Shown: positions 19,242 to 30,300, counted from the first letter of the stretch. The stretch is 64,000 nucleotides of DNA from Candidatus Methanomethylophilus sp. 1R26 (GCF_001481295.1 NZ_LOPS01000017.1:45248-109247), one strand, 5' to 3'. Numbers and translations: made by a program. Notes: generated by a model from the letters alone, not told the origin.

Positions 19242-20213
19242 ATGGCAGGGAACTGGCACGATTGCATTTCCTCGGACCTCGACCGTGTCGACTCCGTTAT
19301 CCGGGAGGTCACACTTTCTGAGAACCCCGAACTCACGGAGATGTGCGATTATGTTCTCTCCAACCATGGTAAGAGGATCAGGCCCGCTATCTGCGTCCTG
19401 TCCTACCATGCCTGCGGCGGGGATGACGGGAACCTCCACAGGTCCATCGATGTCGCGGCCGCCATCGAGATCATCCACAACGCTACCCTGATCCACGACG
19501 ATATCAACGACCAGGGAGAGCTCCGCCGGGGCGCCAAAGCGCTCTACAGGGAGTACACCATCGGGAAGTCCATCGTCGTCGGCGATTACCTTTTCGCTCT
19601 CGGGTTCAGGCTCCTCGGCTCCACTTCGAACGAGGTCGTGGACTACGTCATCGATGCCGCCTCCGGCCTGGCCGCCGGCGAGTTCGACCAGAAGCAGTAC
19701 GAGCGCAACGAATCGGTCGGCGAGAGCGAGTACATGAAGATCATCGGCGGGAAGACCGCCCGCCTCATAGAGTGCGCCGCGAAATGCGGCGCCTTCATCG
19801 CTTCCGCCGATGCTGAGACCATCGACTGCGTCGGGGATTTCGCCTACAAGGCAGGCATGGCGTTCCAGATCATCGACGATGTCCTGGATGTCGCCGGGGA
19901 TGTCGGAAGCACCGGCAAGAAGGTCGGGAACGACATCGTCGAGGGCAAGCCCACCCTGCCGATCATCATGGGCATGCAGGACCCGGAGGCGGGTCCCCGC
20001 ATAGCCGAGATCTTCGAGGACCCGTCCTCCGATTACGCCGAGGCCGCCGAGGCCATCGCCCTGATCAAGAGCACAGATTCCATCAGCAGGTGCCGCGCTG
20101 TCGCCGAGAGCATCGCCGATGAGGCCAAGCACCATCTCGACCCCCTGCCGGACTCCGAGTACAAGACGGCGATGTGCCAGCTGGTCGATTTCTTCGTTTC
20201 CCGCGATAGGTGA
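19242..20213 (+). CDS. idsA: Geranylgeranyl/polyprenyl diphosphate synthase
   Basis: Trans-prenyltransferase that makes the C20 (or longer) chains for archaeal lipids. Two aspartate-rich motifs bind the diphosphates through magnesium: HDDIND (first, around residue 86) and IIDDVLD (second). GKRIRP and GEFDQ/KTARLIE blocks are also present. 323 residues. The gene overlaps the downstream geranylgeranyl reductase, which acts on the products of this pathway. Chain length cannot be read from sequence with certainty. Confidence 0.92.
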   Translation: MAGNWHDCISSDLDRVDSVIREVTLSENPELTEMCDYVLSNHGKRIRPAICVLSYHACGGDDGNLHRSIDVAAAIEIIHNATLIHDDINDQGELRRGAKALYREYTIGKSIVVGDYLFALGFRLLGSTSNEVVDYVIDAASGLAAGEFDQKQYERNESVGESEYMKIIGGKTARLIECAAKCGAFIASADAETIDCVGDFAYKAGMAFQIIDDVLDVAGDVGSTGKKVGNDIVEGKPTLPIIMGMQDPEAGPRIAEIFEDPSSDYAEAAEAIALIKSTDSISRCRAVAESIADEAKHHLDPLPDSEYKTAMCQLVDFFVSRDR

Positions 20214-21303
20214 TCTCCGTGGATTCCGTCGATGTTCTGGTGATCGGCTCCGGTCCTGCCGGGGCCCAGGCCGCCCGCGCCGCCGCCGAGCAGGGGCTCT
20301 CCGCCCTCGTCCTGGAGAGGCGCTCCGCGGTCGGAGTGCCCGTCCGCTGCGGCGAGATGATGCCCTCTGTCAGCGAGATCAAGGATATGTTCCCCGCCTA
20401 TTCCGGCTCTGACGAGCTCTTCTCCGTCCCGGACGGCCTCGTGGTCAGGAAAGTGAACTCGATCAGGCTCGTCGACCCGAAGCAGAAGGTCAGGGAGTTC
20501 CCGTTCACCGGCTACACCACCGACAGGGACCGCTTCGACAGGTACCACATGGACATGGCCGTCGAGGCCGGCGCCGAACTGAAGCTGGGCACTGCTTTCG
20601 AAGGCTACATCGGGCGCACGGCGCGGACCTCGGCGGGTGAGATCGGCTTCAAGGTGCTGATCGGAGCGGACGGCCCCGGTTCTGCCGTGGCCAAGGCCGC
20701 CGGGCTTCCCGCGAATGCCAATCCTTACCCTGCGGTCTCTGCGCAGGCCAAAGGCGATTTCGGCGACGCCATCCAGATGTTCTTCGGGCGCATCGCGCCC
20801 GGGGCGTACGGCTGGATCATGCCCAAGAACGGCACGGCGAACGTCGGCGTCGGGTTCTCGCCCGCATTCTCGCACGGTCCCTGAAAGAGTACATGGACAG
20901 GTTCTGCGAGATGCACGGGCTCGAGCTGCTGACCCCGATGAAAGGAAAATATGTTCCTTCTGAGGGCCCGATATCGAAGACCGTCGCCGACGGCGTGCTC
21001 CTCGCAGGGGATGCGGCGGGCATGGTCATGCCGGTCAACGGCGGAGGCATCCCCGAGGCCATGATGACCGGGCGCATGGCCGGCCTGGCCGCCGCCCGCA
21101 ATGTGAAGGAAGGGAAGGCCCTGGAGCTTTACGAGGAGGAGTGGAGGTCGGTGCTCTGGAAGCCCCTCCATATCGCGGCCAACAACAAGAAGCTCGCCGA
21201 TACCTTCGCTTTCCGCAGCGACAGGAGCACTGCCCTCTGCATGAGCATACTCGGGACCCGCAGGATGGGCAAGCTCATCCGCTGCAAGCATCTCCTGCCT
21301 TGA
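20210..21303 (+). CDS. Geranylgeranyl reductase family flavoprotein, frameshifted
   Basis: FAD-dependent saturation of geranylgeranyl chains of archaeal ether lipids. The N-terminal dinucleotide fold DVLVIGSGPAGAQAARAA, the RCGEMM region, and the C-terminal FAD block GVLLAGDAAGMVMPVNGGGI are typical. The frame breaks at the C run 20861-20863: one additional C gives VGFSPRILARSLKEYMDRF and joins both halves to about 364 residues. GTG 20210 overlaps the prenyl synthase stop, so the pair is one operon. Confidence 0.88.
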
Positions 21304-21762
21304 TCGCCTTTTGCGGTATGCGCGCATCTGGGACCCGCAGATGGGGCACTCGTCCATCTTTTCCTTGTACCATTTGCCGCAGCCGATGCACCGGTAGTTC
21401 CATTTCTCCTTCCGGACGATGCCGGCCTGGCCGACGCCCCTGTAGGGGATGCCCATGGCGCGGGCCGTATTCTGGATAGAATAGTCGTCCGACCATACCG
21501 TCCCGCCCACATCCGCCGCCAGTGCCAGCACGTCGATGTCCACGGGAGAGAGCCTGCCGATGTCCCCGGTCTTTGTTGCGGCCTCCCTGACGCGTCTGAG
21601 CGAATCCTCGCTGGGGTCCTGGACGCGGAGGAGTCCCTCCCAGAGGTCGGGCCTGTCGTCCCCGTACTTCCTCAGCTCCCTGATGACCCCCGGCGGGCAG
21701 CAGGACTCCCCTTCGGGGAGCTGGGACATGGAAAAGAGCGCAGAACTGTCGAGGACCTGCAT
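21275..21762 (-). CDS. nob1: Nob1-like rRNA maturation endonuclease (PIN domain plus zinc ribbon)
   Basis: Archaeal Nob1 cuts the 3' end of pre-16S rRNA. The PIN domain acids are seen in MQVLDSSALF, GVIRELRKYG, LSPVDIDVLAL and VWSDDYSI; a zinc ribbon follows, CIGCGKWYKEKMDECPICGS. The frame stays open far into the antisense of the reductase gene after KRR, which is implausible. One extra base in the run at 21309-21312 would bring a stop at 21275, so the exact C-terminus is uncertain. The start is ATG 21762; upstream in-frame codons reach only to a TTG at 21792. Confidence 0.8.
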
Positions 21763-21788
21763 GCCCTCATGATGAGCGGGGCACGTTA

Positions 21789-23117
21789 TCAATCTATCCC
21801 GCCGATGATGTGTGCCAGCATCCCCTTCTCGCGGAGCGCCTGGATCTCCGAGATCACCGATGTGGTGCCCAGGATCACAACCGGATGTCCGTCGGCGGCG
21901 GCAGATGCGAGCGCCGCGGCCGACCCCGGGATGCGTTCGGATTCTATGCCGGCGGCCGCCAGTGCGGAGGTCTGCATATCGGTGAAACGGTAGTGCGGAT
22001 TATCGGATGATGTCAGCACTATCCTCCGGCATACCGGCGCCATCTCCTGAGCCACGCCCAGGAAGTCCTTGTCGTCCGGTATGCCGATGACCGCCGTTGC
22101 CCCGGAGATGCCGAGCTCGCGGAGGACCGACCTGACCTCTGAGCAGCTGGCACGGTTGATGCAGTTGTCCATGATGATGGCCGGGTCCCGGGAGATCAGG
22201 TCCATGCGGCCCGGCCACGATACGGACGATAGGATGCTTTCGATCCTGTCCCTGTCGAAATGCCTGAGTATGTCGTGCGCGGCCGCCAGTGCCAGAGCGC
22301 AGTTCCTGGCCTGGAAGGCCCCCAGGAGCGGGACCCTGAAGCGGCCGAGGCCCTCGCCTCCCACGGTCACGGAGAACTCGGTGCCGGACTCCGACACCTT
22401 GGCATCCTCTGAGGAGAAGTCCTCCCCCCAGATCTTGAGCTCCGCGCCCATCCTGTCCGCTCTTTCCGCCAGGATCCCGAGGACCTTCTCCGTCTGGGGC
22501 GCCGTCCAGGCCGTGCGAGTGTCCGCGGTTATCACGTGGCACTTGTCCATGGCGATCTCCTCCGCGTCGGCCCCGAGCTCGCGGGTATGCTCGGCGAACA
22601 CGGTGTTGATGACCGCGCGGGTGTGAATTGCGTTGTTGACGTCGTCGTATTGGGCGCCTTTGCCGCATTCCAGGACGTTGAAATCCGTCCCGCGTTCGCG
22701 GAACCACATGAGCGCGGCGGCCGTCTGAATCCCCATGGGGCTGATGTAGCGGCCTCCGTCCAGCCCTGCCTGGATCCTATCGAACGCCGGTTTCAGGGTT
22801 TCGACGCAGTGTGCCAGATCGTCTCCGGGGATCTCGGCGCCGTCCGCCCTGATCCTCTCCGTGAAGCGGACCAGGTGCGGGCTGGTCATCAGCCCGACGG
22901 ACATCTCCGAGCGCAGCGCTTCGCTGATCATCACGGACACCGATCCCTTCCCCTTGCTGCCGGTCACGCAGAGGGCGGGGGTCCCGGAGAGGCTGCGTAT
23001 GATACCTTCCGTGAGCTCGGGATGCCTCTTCGAGGAATCCCTCCCGCTGTACTTCAGGCCGGCCGCGGCCTCGGCGTACGATGAATAGATGTAATCCTCT
23101 GCTTCACGCGCGTCCAT
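21789..23117 (-). CDS. FolC-like Mur ligase family protein
   Basis: ATP-dependent ligase that probably joins an amino acid such as glutamate to a cofactor. The P-loop VTGSKGKGSVSVMI and TSPHLVRFTERIRADGAEI match the folylpolyglutamate synthase branch, but the middle motif is ECGKGAQYDDVN instead of the usual E-GLGGRLDATN type. 442 residues, full length. It overlaps the end of a RimK-like ligase by 14 bases; two ligases in one operon suggest stepwise amidation or glutamylation of a pterin- or F420-like cofactor. That is inference, as the substrate cannot be told. Confidence 0.75.
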   Translation of the reverse strand: MDAREAEDYIYSSYAEAAAGLKYSGRDSSKRHPELTEGIIRSLSGTPALCVTGSKGKGSVSVMISEALRSEMSVGLMTSPHLVRFTERIRADGAEIPGDDLAHCVETLKPAFDRIQAGLDGGRYISPMGIQTAAALMWFRERGTDFNVLECGKGAQYDDVNNAIHTRAVINTVFAEHTRELGADAEEIAMDKCHVITADTRTAWTAPQTEKVLGILAERADRMGAELKIWGEDFSSEDAKVSESGTEFSVTVGGEGLGRFRVPLLGAFQARNCALALAAAHDILRHFDRDRIESILSSVSWPGRMDLISRDPAIIMDNCINRASCSEVRSVLRELGISGATAVIGIPDDKDFLGVAQEMAPVCRRIVLTSSDNPHYRFTDMQTSALAAAGIESERIPGSAAALASAAADGHPVVILGTTSVISEIQALREKGMLAHIIGGID

Positions 23118-23964
23118 GCCGCATATCCTCCGAAGCCATCAGCAGGCAGGCGCGGGCGATGTTGATGCCCGTGCACGATTCTATGCCTTTGATCCCCGGC
23201 ATGACGTTGACCTCGCAGAAGACATGCCCATCCTTCCCGTCGAGGAGGTCGATGCCGGCTATGTCGAGGCCGGTGGAGCGCCAGACGTCCTCGGCTATGT
23301 CCTTCATCTCCGGGGTGACCGGCACCGCCGATACGGATGCTCCCTGCGCGTAATTTGCTCTGAAATCATACGGATTGGTCCTGCGCATGCAGGCGACGGC
23401 CTCTCCCCTCAGGGAGAACAGCCGGAGGTCGGTCCCGCGGCTTCCCGGGTAGTACTCCTCGAAGAGCCATTCCTTCTCGGGCCCGAACCTTCCGGAGAGC
23501 TTCATGAAATCGTCCTCGGACTCGATCAGGAATATCTCATCCCCGCGGGAACCTTCCAGGCCCTTGGCGACCAGCGGCAGTCCCAGCTTTTCTGCGGCGC
23601 GGCGGAAGCACTCCTCCCCGCTCCCGACCGTGTAGCGGGGGACCTCCATATTGGACGTCTTCAGGTCGGCCAGCTGGGCGGCCTTGCTGATGTACCTGTC
23701 GAACCTGTCGCGGCTGTTGTATATCCTTCCGGCCAGGGCGCACACCGTGTCGCGCACGGCCCCGCGCCGGCGCCTCAGGAAGGCGATGTCGGCGCGGCCG
23801 AGCTCCGCCCCTCCGGAGATGAGCGTTCCGTCCTCTACCAGGCAGTCGAGCGTGCCGACGATGTGCATGTCCATCCCCAGCTTCCGGCCCTCCTCGGCCA
23901 GGCGCCTGCAGGCATATCCCCCGGACATATCGGAATAGCGCTCGATGATGTAGCCGACCGTCAT
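23104..23964 (-). CDS. RimK-like ATP-grasp ligase
   Basis: About 286 residues with the ATP-grasp order: LGLPLVAKGLEGSRGDEIFL (ATP-binding lysine and glycine loop), EWLFEEYYPG, DLRLFSLRGEAVACMRR, and the metal-binding IDLLDG...FCEVNVMPGI. This is the RimK family, which in methanogens includes MptN and CofF (glutamate ligases for tetrahydrosarcinapterin and F420). Start chosen at ATG 23964. Precedes and overlaps the FolC-like gene, with which it probably works. Confidence 0.78.
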   Translation of the reverse strand: MTVGYIIERYSDMSGGYACRRLAEEGRKLGMDMHIVGTLDCLVEDGTLISGGAELGRADIAFLRRRRGAVRDTVCALAGRIYNSRDRFDRYISKAAQLADLKTSNMEVPRYTVGSGEECFRRAAEKLGLPLVAKGLEGSRGDEIFLIESEDDFMKLSGRFGPEKEWLFEEYYPGSRGTDLRLFSLRGEAVACMRRTNPYDFRANYAQGASVSAVPVTPEMKDIAEDVWRSTGLDIAGIDLLDGKDGHVFCEVNVMPGIKGIESCTGINIARACLLMASEDMRHGRA

Positions 23965-24124
23965 TGGACCCCGCCGCGTTCGTTTTTGACGGAAGCGCGA
24001 TTCCCAGAGCGCATTAATATAATTGCGCGCGCAGGGGCGTTCCGTGCGCGGGATACCGCGCGGGATTGCCCGATATACGGAGGCGTTCCGAAAGCCTTTA
24101 AGGGGAAATGGGGATGCGTTCCGC

Positions 24125-24706
24125 ATGGACGCCGTAGAGTTCCTGAAGATCATCTTCGTAGGCCTGTGGGTTTTCCTGCCGGCGATGCTCCCCAACTCGG
24201 CGGCGGTCGTCTTCGGCAAGCACGGCAAGACGAAGATGGACTTCGGGAAGACCTGGCGCGGGAAGCGCATCTTCGGCGACGGCAAATCCTGGGCCGGCTT
24301 CTTCGGCGGGGCCTTCTCCGGCATCGTCCTCGGCCTGATCCAGATCGGCATCGCCTCCATTTTCGACGATTCCGGGGATTACTGGGGGTTCGGGGACTTC
24401 TGGGGCAACGTCGGGGTTCTGGCGACCCTGTCCTTCGGGGCCGTCCTGGGCGATCTGTGCGGCGCCTTCATCAAGAGGCGCCTCGGGCTCGAGAGGGGAG
24501 CGAAGGCGCCCGGCCTCGACCAGTACGATTTCGTGGTCGGCGCGCTGTGCGTGACCGCCCTGTTCTTCCCGGGATGGGTATACGACACGTACATCGAAGG
24601 CTGGCACATCTGCGCCCTGCTCTTCCTGCTCCTGATAATGTTCGGTATCCACCGCATGGTGAACATCATCGGGTACAGGATGGGGCTGAAGAAAGAACCG
24701 TGGTGA
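24125..24706 (+). CDS. carS: CDP-archaeol synthase
   Basis: Transfers CMP from CTP to unsaturated archaetidic acid to activate the lipid for headgroup attachment. 193 residues with about five membrane helices. GKTWRGKRIFGDGKSWAGFF and the GAVLGDLCGAFIKRRLGLERG loop are the DUF46/CarS signatures. First of a run of plus-strand genes (carS, pyrE, UDG, HAD, signal peptidase) with tiny gaps or overlaps. Confidence 0.92.
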   Translation: MDAVEFLKIIFVGLWVFLPAMLPNSAAVVFGKHGKTKMDFGKTWRGKRIFGDGKSWAGFFGGAFSGIVLGLIQIGIASIFDDSGDYWGFGDFWGNVGVLATLSFGAVLGDLCGAFIKRRLGLERGAKAPGLDQYDFVVGALCVTALFFPGWVYDTYIEGWHICALLFLLLIMFGIHRMVNIIGYRMGLKKEPW

Positions 24707-24712
24707 TCAATT

Positions 24713-25248
24713 ATGGCAGACATTAAGAAAGCGCTCGAGGAATGCGGAGCGCTGCAGTTCGGAGATTTCACCCTCGCATCGGGGGCCAAGAGCAACTACT
24801 ACATCGACATCAAGAAGGCCAGCACCAAGCCGGCCGTCCTGGCCCTGATCGCCGACGAGATGGCCGCCAGGATGAAGGAGCTGGGCATCGAGCCGGACGA
24901 GGTCGCAGGCGTCGTCCTGGGATCGATACCCCTGGCCACTGCGCTCTCCCTCAAGACCGGCATCAACCTGCTGATGGTCCGCAAGGAGAGGAAGGACCAC
25001 GGGACCGGGAAGCTCGTCGAGGGCGACCTGAAGGAAGGCGATCGCGTCCTCGTCATCGAGGATGTCATCACCACCGCCGCTCGTCCATGAAGGCCATCGC
25101 CGCCCTCCGCTCGGAGGGGGTGAAGGTCGACAAGGTCTTCTCCGTCATCGACCGCGAGGGCGGCGGCAGGGAGAACCTCGCCAGCATCGGAGTCACCCTT
25201 TACTCCCTCGTGAAGGGCTCCGAGCTCCTCAGGGACGCCGAGAGATGA
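24713..25248 (+). CDS. pyrE: Orotate phosphoribosyltransferase, frameshifted
   Basis: Pyrimidine synthesis: orotate plus PRPP to OMP. SGAKSNYYIDIKKA, VRKERKDHGTGKLVEGDL (the flexible catalytic loop) and the PRPP motif VLVIEDVITT are present. The frame is lost right after this motif at 25078-25080; adding one G gives TTAGSSMKAIAALRSEG and continues to the stop at 25246-25248. About 178 residues, a normal length for archaeal PyrE. Confidence 0.9.
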
Positions 25249-25781
25249 TAATCCCTCCCGGGAAGGACTGCCAGAGGTGCGACCTCTGCAGGCACCGCAC
25301 GAAGATCGTCGTGCCGTGCGGGGACCCGGCATCCCCCGTGGCGTTCGTCGGGGAAGGCCCCGGCGAGAACGAGGACCTGCAGGGCGTCCCCTTCGTCGGC
25401 CGTGCCGGCAAGATCCTCGACGGGATACTGGAGGAGATGGGGCTTCCCAGGGAGAAGGTCTTCATCACCAACACGGTCAAATGCAGGCCTCCGGAGAACC
25501 GCGAGCCTACGCCCGAGGAGATGCAGGCCTGCCGCCCGTACCTGGTGAGCGAGCTTCAGGGGAGGAAGGCCATCGTCGGCCTGGGGAAATCCTCGATAAG
25601 GGACCTGCTCGGGTACGAGGGGTCCATGAAGGACATCGTCAACACGCGCCAGTACATCGACGTCGGCGGGGAGAAGATACTGTTCATCCCCACCTACCAC
25701 CCGATGGCATGCATCTACCAGCCGGCGGCCCGCGAACAGCTCAGGCTCACCATAGCCATGGTCAGGGAGGAGTTCTTCTGA
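25245..25781 (+). CDS. udg: Family 4 uracil-DNA glycosylase
   Basis: Removes uracil from DNA; an iron-sulfur enzyme. CQRCDLCRHRTKIVVPCG at the start and KCRPPENREPTPEEMQAC provide the [4Fe-4S] cysteines. GEGPGENEDLQGVPFVGRAG is the uracil-pocket motif 1 and FIPTYHPMA the C-terminal histidine motif. 178 residues. ATGA overlap with pyrE. Confidence 0.93.
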   Translation: MIIPPGKDCQRCDLCRHRTKIVVPCGDPASPVAFVGEGPGENEDLQGVPFVGRAGKILDGILEEMGLPREKVFITNTVKCRPPENREPTPEEMQACRPYLVSELQGRKAIVGLGKSSIRDLLGYEGSMKDIVNTRQYIDVGGEKILFIPTYHPMACIYQPAAREQLRLTIAMVREEFF

Positions 25782-26570
25782 TCGCCTTCGCCCTCGATAT
25801 GGACGGCACCCTCTACCACGGGGAGCGCCCCATACCGGGAGCGGCGGAGTTCGTATCGGAACTGAGGGCCAGAGGCATCCCGTTCCGTTTCCTCACCAAC
25901 AATTCCTCGCATCCGCGCGCGTCTACCGCGACCGCCTGGTCCGCATAGGGTTCAGGGCCGAGACCGAGGAGGTCCTCACCAGCACGCTCGCGACCGTGCG
26001 CTACATGAAGCGCGCTCACAATGGGGAGAATGCGTTCGTCATCGCCACTCCCGAGGTGAAAGAGGAGATAAGGGAAGCGGGGATCCAGACGGACTTCCAC
26101 GGAACTCCTGACAACGTTCTTTTGACATTCGATACGACCATCGATTATCAGAAGATCAACAGAGGGTACCATTATATCCTCGAGGGTGCCGGCCTCATCG
26201 CCACCCATCCGGACGATGTCTGCCCGACGGAGAGCTCGTACGATGTGGATATCGGGCCGTTCATCAGCTCTTCGAATCGCTTACCGGGAAGAAGGCCGAG
26301 GTGGTCGGGAAGCCCAACCGGCTGATGCTGGAGATGGCCGCCGACGAGATGGGGGTGTCCCCCTCGGACGTGGTCATGGTCGGCGACCGCCTCTCCACGG
26401 ATATCCGCATGGGAGCGGATGCGGGCACCAGGACGGTGCTGGTCCTTTCGGGGGAGACCGATGCCGATATGATGGCGCGTTCTCCCGTGAAGCCCACTTT
26501 CGCGGTCGGTTCCGTGGCCGATATAGCATCCGAGCTCCTGGACACCGGCAGGCTGAGGCGATCTCCATGA
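25778..26570 (+). CDS. HAD-superfamily (NagD-like) phosphatase, two frameshifts
   Basis: Haloacid dehalogenase-like hydrolase of the class IIA (NagD) type. Motif I is FALDMDGTLYHG, motif II FLTNNSS, motif III near GKPNRLMLEMA and motif IV VMVGDRLSTDI. The three segments lie in successive frames: a lost G near 25921 (restores HPRAVYRDRLVRIGF) and a lost C near 26265 (restores GPFIQLFESLTGKK). No ATG, GTG or TTG precedes the first strand; CTG 25778 or a further lost base would be needed. Repaired length is about 263 residues. Physiological substrate unknown. Confidence 0.85.
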
Positions 26571-27115
26571 AACTGCTAGACATCAAATGGATCAATTGGC
26601 TCATAATCATCGGGATAGTAGCTTCCCTCGTGGTAGCTTTCTGCGGGATCAACGGCGGTTCCCCGAACCCGATCGGCCGCGAGATGAGGTACATAGTGTC
26701 GGGGTCCATGGAAGGGAACCCCCAGGACCAGTACGATATCCCCGAGATCCCCGTGTATTCCGTGGTCGTGATAAACACCGGCGAGGACTCCCTCGATGAT
26801 TTCGAGGTCGGCGACATCGTGGCGTTCGAATATCTCGGGTCCACCGTGGTGCACCGCGTGATAAGCATCCAGTACGACGATTCAGGGAACGCTGTGTCGC
26901 TGACGGCCCACGGAGATTCCCGTCCGTCGGGTGACACGCAGACCGTCACCTCGGGGATGATCGACGGCAAGGTCGTAGGGGTCTCGGAGACGCTGGGCGC
27001 GATAACCCATTTCGCCAAATCCTCGTCGGTCCTCATCCTGGTGCTTATCCTGGTCCTCATTGTCGCAGCGTACTCCCTGCGCGATATCCTGGCCATCCTC
27101 AGGGAAGGCAAGTGA
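26567..27115 (+). CDS. Signal peptidase I (Sec11-type)
   Basis: Membrane serine protease that removes signal peptides. An N-terminal helix (WLIIIGIVASLVVAFCGI), the nucleophile in YIVSGSMEG, the archaeal/eukaryotic-type histidine in STVVHRVIS, the aspartate in AHGDSRPSG and a C-terminal helix VLILVLILVLIVAAYSL are visible. 182 residues. ATGA overlap with the HAD gene; last gene of the operon. Confidence 0.9.
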   Translation: MKLLDIKWINWLIIIGIVASLVVAFCGINGGSPNPIGREMRYIVSGSMEGNPQDQYDIPEIPVYSVVVINTGEDSLDDFEVGDIVAFEYLGSTVVHRVISIQYDDSGNAVSLTAHGDSRPSGDTQTVTSGMIDGKVVGVSETLGAITHFAKSSSVLILVLILVLIVAAYSLRDILAILREGK

Positions 27116-27311
27116 GCCTTCCCGGGCCCGGCGGCGCTGTCCCCGCATGACCCAGAGGGGACTTGTATCCGGCCAATCGCACCCTTTTTTAAATACAGAA
27201 AGAACGTACGGTGGGACGAGGTTGGAGCGCCTGCGCCGCTGACGGACGGACGCCCTGCCGCATCAGGGATGCACTGCGGCTATGCCGTACGTTCCGAAAG
27301 GATGGTTCGGG

Positions 27312-30300
27312 ATGTATCTAAAACAGATAGAACTGGAGAACTTCAAGTCGTTCGGCGGTAAGGTGACCGTTCCGCTGATGGATGGCTACATGGCGGTCAC
27401 GGGCCCGAACGGGTCCGGAAAGTCGAACATCGGGGATGCGATCCTCTTCGTCCTGGGCCCCAGGTCTCCCAAGGCGGTCCGCGCGGGCAGGATCACGGAC
27501 CTCATATTCAACGGAGGGTCCAGCAGGTCCAGGGCCAGCTACATGAAGGTGTCGCTGGTCTTCGACAACAAGGACCGCATCATGCCCTGGGACGACGATA
27601 CCGTCACCCTGACGAGGTACGTCAAGCTGAACGACAACGGCGTCGATTACTCGTCCTATTTCTTCATCAACGACCAGAAATCCACGCTGACCGAGTTCGA
27701 CCGCCTGCTCACGAAGGCGAGGATCAGCGCGGACGGCTACAACATCGTCCAGCAGGGCGATGTCACCAGCATCGTCGAGATAGGGGCCGTCGAGCGCAGG
27801 AAGATCCTCGACGGGATATCCGGCATAGCCAGTTTCGATGCCGACCTCCAGGCCGCCGGCGCCGAGAGGGTCGAGGTCAACTCGAATCTCGAGAGGGTGG
27901 AGTTCATCCGCTCAGAGAAGGAGAAGACGGTCAGGCAGCTGGAGAAGGACCGCGCCGAGGCCATGAAGTACAAGGAGGTCAAGGACAGGCTCGACACCGC
28001 CACGGCCCAGCTGACCGTGAGGCAGAGGGACAACCAGAAGGCGACCTACGAGAGCATCGTGTCCTCCCTGGACGGGACCGAGAAGGAGCTCGAGGAGCTC
28101 TCCCGGAAGAAGGCCGAGGCGATCGAGCAGCGCGACAGCAACGAGAAGGCCGTCAGCGAGAAGGACGCCGAGATCGAGGCCAGGCTCGGCTCGGAGTATA
28201 CCAAGGTCAAGCAGGACGTGGAGGAGGCCAAGATCAAGGTCGCTTCCGAGAAGAGCAGGGCGGATGCCGCGTCCGAGGACATCGAGAAGCAGAAAGCGTT
28301 CCGCGAGGGGTTCGTGCAGGACAACGAGGAGAACCGCAGCCAGCGCCAGACGCTCACCGACAACCTGTCGGACCTGGAGATAAAGAAGAAGGACGCCGAC
28401 ACCGAGCTCTCGACCGCCCTCGCCGAGGAGAAGTCCATCCGCGAGGAGACCGCCAGCCACGGGGGCGAGATGACCGATCTCCAGAAGAAGCTGGAGGCCG
28501 TCGAGAAGCAGATCGACGCCGCCGCCCGCAGCGAGCAGGAGGCGAGCTCCAGGCAGGCGGCCGTCGGGTCCGTCCTGGAGAACGCTAAGAACGCCAAGGA
28601 CCAGGCAGAGCAGGCGGTGGAGTCGGCCAGGTTCGAGGTCAAGGATGCCGACTGGAACCTCCAGGAGATCAAGAGGCAGGCCGGCCCGCAGAACGAGGCC
28701 GAGGAGCTCGGGAACAAGATCCTCGCCCTGAAGAAGCAGGAGAGCGAGCTCGAGAAGCAGGAAGATGAGCTCAGGTCGATCGCGGACAAGAAGACCGCCG
28801 AGTACAACCGCCTGTCGACGGAGAAGAGGGTCACCGAATCGCTCAACAGCGGCAGCGAGGCTCTCTCCCGCATCCTCACCCTGAAGGAGAGCGGCGAGAT
28901 CAAGGGGATCCGCGGGACCGTGGCCCAGCTGGCCACCGTCGATCCCGGCTACGAGACCGCCGCGGCCGTCGCCGCCGGCGGCAAGATGACGCGGTCGTCG
29001 TCGACAATAGACGTCGGCGCCGAATGCATCAACTACCTCAAGAGGAACGGGCTCGGGAGGCTGACCTTCCTGCCCATGGACGAGATGATGCCCGGGAAGC
29101 CCCGCGCGAAGGCCATCATGGTCCTCAAGAGGACGGACGGCTACATCTCCGGGTTCGTGGAGTACAAGCCGGAGTACGAGAACGTCTTCTGGTACGTCTT
29201 CGGCGACACCCTCGTGGTCGGCGATCTCGACAAGGCCAAGGACGTCATGGGCGGGGTCAGGGTCGTCACCCGCGCCGGCGAGCTGATCGAGGCGTCCGGA
29301 GCCATGACCGGAGGGAACCTCGACAAGCGCAGGATCGGCAAGTTCGGGCCCTCCGGGCAGTCCGCGCTGGAAGCGGCCGCCGCCGAGATGAAGAAGGCCC
29401 AGGACCAGTTGGACGAGATCCGCTCCGACCTGAGGGCGCTCCGCGACAAGATAAGGGAGACCGACTCCCAGATGACCCAGGCGGGCTCCCGCGGCATAGG
29501 GATGAAAGGGAAGATCGCGGCGGCCGACGCCACCCTGCTCAGGCGAAGAAGGGATTGGCCGCCGCCGAGGCGGACCTCGCTAAGAAGGCCCAGGCCGTCT
29601 CGGACGCGGAGGCCCAGCTGTCCTCGGCGGATGCCGCCCTGGAGGAAGCGAGGGCAGGGCTGCAGTCCCTGAGGGACTCCCAGGCGAAGATGCGCGAGCG
29701 CCTCAGCGTCATAGCGCCCGCAGGCCTGCAGGAGAGGATCCAGAAGGCCGGCGACAGGGTGTTCGCGGCCAGGAACGCCGTGTCCGACCTTGAGTCCCAG
29801 ATCAACTCCGTGAAGGCCGAGGCCGCAGGGCTGGACAGGCAGAAGGAGGCCACGGACGAGCAGATATCCCATGTCGACGGCATCATCGCCCAGGACGAGG
29901 AGGCGGTGCGCGTGCATACTGCCAACTCCGAGAAGCTCAAGGTCGACCTGGAGGCCGTCAAATCGATCATGGAGAAGATGGAGTCCGCCATCGAGGGGCT
30001 GAAGGCCGAGCGCGATGCGCTCATCGAGAAGGGCTACTCCCTCAGGAACAGGGCCGAGGCCGCCCAGAAGGACATCGAGGTCAAGGAAGGGTTCCTGACC
30101 AGCCAGAGGGCCCAGGCCGAGATATGCAGGAAGGAGCTGGAGCAGCTTGAGGAGGCCGTGCGCGCCATAACGGTGGAGGTCGCCGAGCCGGTCCCCTCGG
30201 AGGCCGCGCTCAAGGCCGAGATCAAGCAGTGCAACGAGGCCATATCCGCTCTAGGCAACGTCAACCTCCGCGCCATCGAGGATTACGATGCCGCCGTGGC

